Shown: positions 57,885-64,000 of the stretch, piece by piece
Layout: the number at the start of each line of letters is the position of its first letter
How positions within the stretch are numbered: position 1 is the first letter of the stretch
Origin: Beroe forskalii
Lineage: Eukaryota > Ctenophora > Nuda > Beroida > Beroidae
Direction of reading: 5' to 3'
NCBI GenBank assembly: GCA_011033025.1
Contig: WFMF01000220.1
Span: 217,327-281,326, forward strand
DNA length: 64,000 nucleotides
Position numbers and translations under genes: made by a program
Notes under the pieces: generated by a model
Seen by the model: the letters and a program-made list of their open reading frames with translations, nothing else
Database searches by the model: none
Told to the model about the DNA's origin: nothing

Positions 57885-58253
57885 GGTACTGTCCTTGAGG
57901 TAGGAAGTCGGAGATAGATGTCTTTCTCTTTGGACCCTCAACTAAAATGGACAATATGTTTATAACTTTATAACCTCTTTACGTCCACTTCACCAGTTTT
58001 AATCCATTCGCACTCAAACTACAGCTGATAAGGGCAAAGGTTACGAGGTCAGTAGCAGCTATGAACTGATGCACGCTGAGTTCGAGAGAATAAAACTGTT
58101 GATGATGAACAACGTGGGTACTACAGGGAGTTCATTTACTCATTGGCTAACAGGTTGTTGATGAGAAAGAGGTTATAAACATATTGTCCATTTTAGTTGA
58201 GGGTCCTAAGAGAAAGACATCTATCTCCGACTTCCTACCTCAAGGACAGTACC
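57885..58253. mobile_element. 369-bp MITE-like inverted repeat
   Basis: Arms of about 90 bp beginning GGTACTGTCCTTGAGGTAGG are near-perfect complements. It sits 6 bp beyond the stop codon of the transmembrane exon at 58260, so it may have replaced the exon's natural downstream sequence. Confidence 0.8.
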
Positions 58254-58259
58254 CTGAAT

Positions 58260-58412
58260 TTAGAAAATGTAATACTTTTTCTTAGGCGGGGGACAGTAGT
58301 AGTTTTTAAGTGTGAGCATCAAGGACACCCCAATCAGTAACGTCAGGATGATCCCCATAAGAATGGTGAGGTTCCGCCTTTTTCTGAACACAGAATCGTA
58401 CCACCTCACCAC
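58260..58412 (-). CDS. Transmembrane exon candidate
   Basis: After TCTTCTAG it reads VVRWYDSVFRKRRN, a hydrophobic run of about 21 residues (LTILMGIILTLLIGVSLMLTL), then KNYYCPPPKKKYYIF and a stop. Basic residues flank the membrane span. No convincing donor in the right phase joins it to the 54036 exon. Family not recognised. Confidence 0.45.
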   Translation of the reverse strand: MVRWYDSVFRKRRNLTILMGIILTLLIGVSLMLTLKNYYCPPPKKKYYIF

Positions 58413-59689
58413 CTAGAAGAAAAATTGTTGGGTTGTGGCGATAAAGAGTGGTAAGGGGTGGTAAGGGGTGGTAACAAATAAGAAGAGATAAGTACTACCC
58501 CACCACGTTGGAGAAAAAAGGTGGGGTTGTGGCGAGAAAGAGTGGTAAGGGTTGGCAGCAGGGTGGTAAGAAGTTACAAGGATTTTGAGGTTTCTGAACT
58601 CGTGAACATAGAAGAGGTACTTAGCCATCTTCGGCTGATCTCTGAACTAACATGCAGTCTGTCTGCGGGCTTAAGTTGTGCTTTGTTTTATCTTTTCTGT
58701 TTTTTTCATTGATTCATTAATTTTCTTCTCCATTTTCGTGCCCGATTACAATTAAATATCTATTATTATAATCGAGAGAGGAAGTTCAAGGTAGGGGCCT
58801 CCGCTTTCCATGAAAATCTGACACACTAGGAGTTGAAAACCCGCGATTTTTTGGAGGGTGGTAGAAAAAAGGTGTCTCTCTAAGACTGGTATTTTTTATT
58901 TTGAATTTAGGCTTTAGATTTTTTGTAATTAATGCTCAAAGTTGGAAAAAGGGTCGCAAAAAACAAGATCGAGTTGAAGGTTTAATTCACCAGTTGTGCG
59001 CGTTGCTACGGCTACATGGGCTAGAGCGCGCAAAACTGCACGTGCATCTTAACGAAGAATCTGCCATTTCGTTATTGTGCATTCCGGAAACGTTTCCACT
59101 GTTGAAATTCATAATCAACGTTCCCAATGGAATTTTTGAGTTCGGTAAAAATTTTCGACAGAATGCCACCTCTTTTCACTTTTTCCCGCCCTGGTCAGGT
59201 AACCCCCCCCCCCCCCCACCCCCCACCCCCACCCCCCTCGAGCACACAGTAGGTAGATAAGAAGGAAGAACTCAAGAACAAAGGTTTTCTCATCAAAAGA
59301 TCATATTCGGAGAATCGATGTGCAAATCCAAGCTCATTGAAATCAAAGTTGTCCGCATTTTTATATGTTTGGAACCCACCAACCAAAGTAAATTTTAATT
59401 ACTCCTTACTTCGAATTCTCGCAGCAAACCATCGAAACTAAAAATATCTTGTTACGGAAGACTTAAGTATCACTGATTTTCACTATGGGAAAAATATTCT
59501 CCCACTCTTTTATAATAGTGATGAGGGTTGAAAACTTTTTCAATACTCGAAAATTCCATTGAGAATGTAAACTATCAATTTCAACGGTTGAAATGTTCCA
59601 AAATACAGAATAGTGAAATGGCAGATTCTTTGTTAAAATGCACGTGCAGTTTTGCGCGCGCTACAGCATATAGCCACGCGCAAAACCGG

Positions 59690-59935
59690 TGAATAAAACC
59701 TATTAGCCAATTTTGAGGGTACTTGTATGCGTGCAATAATAAGTAATATTGCACTCCTCACATTGGCTAATACACTAAGAGCATGGCAAATGGTCATGAC
59801 GCTAATTAAATTATTGCACGGCTTCGCCTCGTGCAATATTTGTATTATTCGCACTCGGCCTGCTCCTCGTGCGACAACCTACGCCTCGTGCAATAATTTC
59901 TATTAGCGCATTCCCAGCCATGCTCTAAGCGTATA
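59690..59935. mobile_element. Multi-hairpin segment with CGGCTTCGCCTCG loop
   Basis: ATTAGCCAAT/ATTGGCTAAT and AGAGCATGGC/GCCATGCTCT stems; the latter encloses GCTAAT...ATTAGC and TTGCAC-GGCTTCGCCTC-GTGCAA. It is the same style as the elements at 47.3-48.7 kb, but a different sequence. Confidence 0.65.
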
Positions 59936-60368
59936 ACACGATCTTGTTTTTCGCGCCCCATTTTCCAACTTTGAGCATTGTGGGAAAACCTAAAGCCTTT
60001 ACGCAAAAAAGAAGAATGTAGCATTGCGAAGACACCTTTTCCCTAACCCTAAAAAGTCGCGGGTTTTCAACTCCCAATGTGTCAGATTTTCATGGAAAGC
60101 GAAGGCTCCTACCTACATGTGCTTTCCTATGATAAGGGTAAGGGACAGGAAGATAGGTAAGGAATAGGAAGAAAGGCATATCATGTTCATACCAGGTTCA
60201 GGTTGAATATTTCAGAGATTTATATCACTCAAGCACTCAGAGTAATAAAAGTAATTTATCATTATTTTATTATATTTTTAAGATAAATTTTTACCATCTA
60301 CTTTTAATGCAATTTTACCAACTATGTAACTAACCAATCTGTGTGATTTAAGATTTTTGAGGGCGTAA

Positions 60369-60571
60369 TTGTGCAGCATAGAGTAGTTTCGACTACTGCG
60401 TGCCTCACTCATAGCTTATGCAACAAGTTAGACTCTACTATGTTTATTTTTTATTCAACTATGATTATTCAATTCTTTTGGTTGGGGCACCCTCATGTTT
60501 CATGAAATATTTTATATAGGGCAAGTGACAATGTATAATTTGTTGTGTATCCTATTTGTGATTTTAAATAA
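60369..60571. repeat. Dispersed ~200-bp repeat, inverted copy
   Basis: Reverse-complement copy of 38333-38536, here outside any GGTACC array. Confidence 0.7.
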
Positions 60572-60604
60572 AAATACCTTGAACTTCCTCTTTCGATTAT
60601 ATTA

Positions 60605-60800
60605 ACTAGCAGGGCTCATGGCCTCCGGCCACCGTTCACCATTTTTCCCTTCAGCAATTCGTACGGTACAGTGTAGTACTGTAGTTCTTATCAGTGATGA
60701 GGGTATATTTTAATCGGGTGTGCCCACTCCTCTAAGTGATGTCTATATACCTGGTGGTGTCAAACGTCACTGGTACTTCCGATCATCGGCATGCTTGATT
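60605..60800. repeat. Dispersed ~200-bp repeat, copy 2
   Basis: Same orientation as 7025-7229, diverged by small indels. 60801-61355 between this and the next direct repeat shows no gene. Confidence 0.75.
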
Positions 60801-61725
60801 GGGTACAGAGTGGTGTCAGAGAGGTCTGTGGCTATATATAAGGAAGACCGGACAGACAGATATATATTTATTTATATATGAGGAAGAATTATAAGTAGTA
60901 AGATGACTAGAAGGCCCGTTGGGCCTTCTAGGTCACGGGACACCAGATTCATTCAATAGCCGCCACAGAGAACCACCTTACCAGCATTTGATAACGATTA
61001 ATTATTATACCTTGATAAGAAAATAAGTTCACAGAATTTTCTGTGTATATCGGACTGAATGCAGTCTGAGAAATTTACAGTTACCGTTAGGACCTGCAGT
61101 CACCATATTTTTGATTGGGAGCATCGTGAGTTGGACGTTTTTCTAAGAGTTAAACCGTCGTAAAAATTATTAAAAGTAACGTAATTTGGATTGCAAATTT
61201 TGAAACAAATCTTTATTTTTTTTCAAATGGAGCCTAAAGTACGCAATTTTTGTTATTGGTGGGGGGGGGTAAGGGTGCAACTCAACAAACTTGCGAAATA
61301 TCCACAGAGGCTTTACAGGTAAAAAAAATAATAGACCAAATTTAGCGATTGCATATTAACCTCGAGCACACAGTAGGTACCTAGATAAGAAGGAAGAACT
61401 CAAGAACTCAAGAACATCTATTACAAGAATAGATGTGCAAATCCAAGCTCATTGAAATCAAAATTGTCCGTGAATTTAATCTGTTTATGACCCACTTGAA
61501 ACTTAATAAGTGAATATAAATTCCTTCTTCGTCGAATTCTGACAGCAAACCATCGAAACTACAAATATCTTGTTATTAGAGAATTATCGCTGATTTTCAC
61601 TACATGGAACAAAATGTTCAACTCTTACCATTTCTCCTACGCTCCTAAAATATTGATAAGAGTTGATAGTCTCTGCAGTCGTAAACTTTTTAGCGAACTC
61701 GAAAATTCCATTGAGAACGTAAATT

Positions 61726-63585
61726 GGGGGGGGGGGGGGCAACCCCCCACAATTAAGCCCCCTATTGGAAATTTGTTATATCCACCAGGGGGTTAAATAA
61801 AACCCCAAAAATTAAACCCCCAATCGACTTATCGACAGCAAAAATTAAACCACCCAAATTAAACCCCCAATCGACAGCAAAAATGAGTCTCTAGATGGGC
61901 AACCGCCAACCAATCCATAATATGATTCAAAAAAGCAACAAAAGTTAAGCAACAAAAAAGGTACCATTTGAAAAAGTTGCCAAAAATCACAAATCAGTGA
62001 ATTAAAAGGTACCATTTCGAAAAGGCGCAAAAAATCGGACACAAATTTGGTACCATTTCAAAAGGGTACATCTGAAAAATCAGAAACGAAAAAGGTACCA
62101 ATTGAAAATGATGCCAAAAATCAAAAACAAAATTGGTACCATTGAAAAAGGGTCTGAATACCTGAAACAAAGAAGGTACCATTTCTGAAAGGTGCAAAAA
62201 TCAGAAACGAAAAATGGTACCACTTGGAAAACGTGTGAAAAATCACGAACAAAAACCGTACCATTTCAAAAAAGTGCCAAAAATCACAAACAAAAATGGT
62301 CCATTCAAAAAAGTTCCAAAAACTATGAACAAAAATGGTACCATTGGAAAATGCGCCAAAAACCGAAAACACTGTTACGTCAACACACACTGAAAATTAG
62401 CATTCCAAATCAGAAAAAAACACACTCAAGAAGTTGGATGGGGACTTGGTGCCCGGGTTGTTCAGCAAGTCCCATCCGGCGCGAGGCAGGGCAAGGGTTC
62501 GAAGCACTGGCTCAATCCAAGGCAGTCCTATGAGTTGTCGGCGGGATGGAAGGCGAGAAAGCCGGCTGGGAGGTCGATGCTGGTGTCCGGGGTGAAGGTG
62601 CCGGGCCCCTCTCCCTGCTGCACACAGTACCATTGCTGATGTAATGGTACTGTCCTGGTTCACTCCATATCTTCTCTCGTAGCTGAGAAACAAGTCCTTT
62701 CTTCTCCTCTCTTTCTTCACGAGTTCTGTCGGGAGATATGAAGACTCTGCTGAAGCACGTTCCCTGCAAATTCTTTCCGCATTTCAGAGCTAATGCAGCT
62801 GTTTCATTGCTGTGAAATGTGGCCCCCACTGGGCGGACAAAACCTGTCCTGACACAGTGCCAGTCTTTGACCAGGAGCTGTGCCGTAGAACAGCTGACTC
62901 GGAGCATATCTTTCACTTTGTCCTGCAAAACTTCACCGGCTGACTCATCAAGTCCAAACACCATAACTGCTCTTCTTCGGTCATCATCCTTCACTGCCGA
63001 CTTCACTGCAGCCTTCACTTGTGTCGCTGTTATCCTATCTTCACATCCTTTCTTCACTACGTCACTGAAACTCCTTATTTCACTCTTCACTGTCGTCTGC
63101 ACCGCTTCCATCTGCACAGACTTGCTCTTCAAGATGTCTTCTTGGAGTTTTTTGGAGTACCATGGTACCATTTCAAAAAAGTGCCAAAAATCAGGAACAA
63201 AAATGGTACCATTTCAAAAAAATTACAAAAAACGGGAAACAGAATGGAATCATTTGGAAAATGTGTCAAAAACCGGAATGAGAAATTGTACCATTTGGTA
63301 AATGTGTAAAAAATAAACAACAAAGACACACGGTACCGTTTCAAAAAAGTGCCAAAAATCACAAACAAAAATGGTACCATTTTAAAAATGAGCCAAAAAC
63401 CGGAAACAAAAATGTTACCATTTGCAAAAAATTTCCCCTTTTAGCACAGTTAAGGTTGTTTTGACACTAAGAATTAAGCCCCCTCAAACTCCTTTAAACC
63501 CCCCCCCCCAAAACCCCCCAAAAATTAAACCCCCTATTAGCGATTTCTTATATCCACCAAAATTGAGGGGGTTGCCCCCCCCCCC
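61726..63585. mobile_element. Type-1 GGTACC-array element holding an ORF1-element fragment
   Basis: Begins with 14 G and CAACCCCCC, ends GGGGGTTG plus 11 C. GGTACC arrays at 61955-62365 and 63165-63440 flank an inserted ORF1 fragment at 62370-63150 (-). No clear target duplication at the outer ends. Confidence 0.8.
62370..63150 (-). pseudogene. ORF1p-like fragment inside the type-1 element
   Basis: On the - strand it reads from about LQEDILKSKSVQMEAVQ through VMVFGLDES, GATFHSNETAALALKCG and VFISPDRTREERE; the frame ends early after a Pro-rich tail because of a frame change. It is the most diverged copy here. It lacks the N-terminus and most of the 3' tail. The first 67 bp (62370-62436) are also found at 51761-51827. 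Confidence 0.8.
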
Positions 63586-64000
63586 TTACTCGGGCTTGGT
63601 TATGAATTTCAAAAGTGGAAACGTTTCCATTGAAGTACACAATTACGAAATGGCAGATTATTCGTCAAAATGCACATGCAGTTTTTGCGCACAGTCATCA
63701 GTCACCATAACAACGTGTGCAACTGGTGAATTTTACCTTCAACTCCATCTTGTTTCTCGCGACCCTTTTTCCAACTTTAAGCATTAATTGTGGGAAATCT
63801 AAAGCCAAAAAAGACCGGTCTTTATCCTACCACCCTGCAAAAAGTCACGGGTTTCCAACTCCTAGTGTGTCAGTTCTTCTGGGAAAGCGGAGGCTCCTAC
63901 TTTGAACTACCTCTCTCGATTATAATAATACTAGATGTACTAAATCTTATTGAGGCATTTTGATATTTTGTAAGTAATTTTGGTTTGGGTACTACAATAG

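Larger units (their letters stand above)
58757..63940. mobile_element. Composite inverted-repeat region with TATAATCGAGAGAGG ends
   Basis: The left arm (58757-59190, with GGTAGGGGCCTCCGC, GGGTCGC and GCACGTGCA blocks) has two inverted partners: 59585-60120 and 63600-63935. A direct repeat also occurs (59238-59530 and 61360-61640, CTCGAGCACACAGTAGGTA onward). The pattern suggests one element duplicated in tandem and then invaded by others. Confidence 0.65.

Noticed and set aside
59195..59386. Gly-rich C-terminal ORF
   Set aside because: The glycines come from the C-run at about 59202-59238, a simple repeat.

Overview
This window is animal nuclear DNA from a repeat-rich invertebrate. The evidence is split genes with GT-AG introns, an M1 ectopeptidase, an amnionless-like gene, and a secreted papain-family protease followed by ShKT, sushi and kringle modules. 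I cannot name the phylum. Two gaps of exactly 100 N (3997-4096 and 29951-30050) mark scaffold joins, and sequence next to both looks error-prone.

Layout. 1-3996 is a partial + strand copy of an M1 aminopeptidase gene. 4594-14202 (- strand) holds the fuller copy: 12 exons encoding 530 in-frame residues, with a cytoplasmic tail, signal anchor, GAMEN and HEXXH-X18-E. The 3' end is missing at the gap. An intron carries a dead DDE transposase. 15.7-28.2 kb is a pile of nested mobile elements: a palindromic element broken by an ORF1-type retroelement, which is itself broken by a 2.75-kb TIR transposon and a 178-bp ribozyme-bearing insertion; then a hAT-like element with an 8-bp duplication; then a 4.1-kb foldback element built of 21-bp repeats. 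30.2-33.3 kb (- strand) is the protease gene: four clean N-terminal reading blocks, then a modular C-terminus broken by a stop and about six frame slips. 34.4-35.7 kb is the most intact ORF1 element. 36.0-37.0 kb (+) holds two amnionless-like exons. 38-64 kb is almost all mobile DNA: GGTACC-palindrome minisatellites inside G-run/C-run elements, a 3.8-kb TIR element, MITEs, satellite arrays and multi-hairpin elements. Two orphan exon candidates (- strand, 53.9 and 58.3 kb) may belong to a membrane protein.

Most notable observations: (1) hammerhead-ribozyme-like cores (CTGAAGA, one base, stem II, GAAA) at seven sites, with stem II sequences that differ but stay paired; (2) a C1A protease with an unusual ShKT-sushi-kringle-ShKT tail; (3) nested insertions with readable target-site duplications that give a relative chronology; (4) multi-branched hairpin elements. 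The genes do not form a pathway. The M1 enzyme and the protease look extracellular, and amnionless is known as a partner of cubilin-type endocytic receptors.
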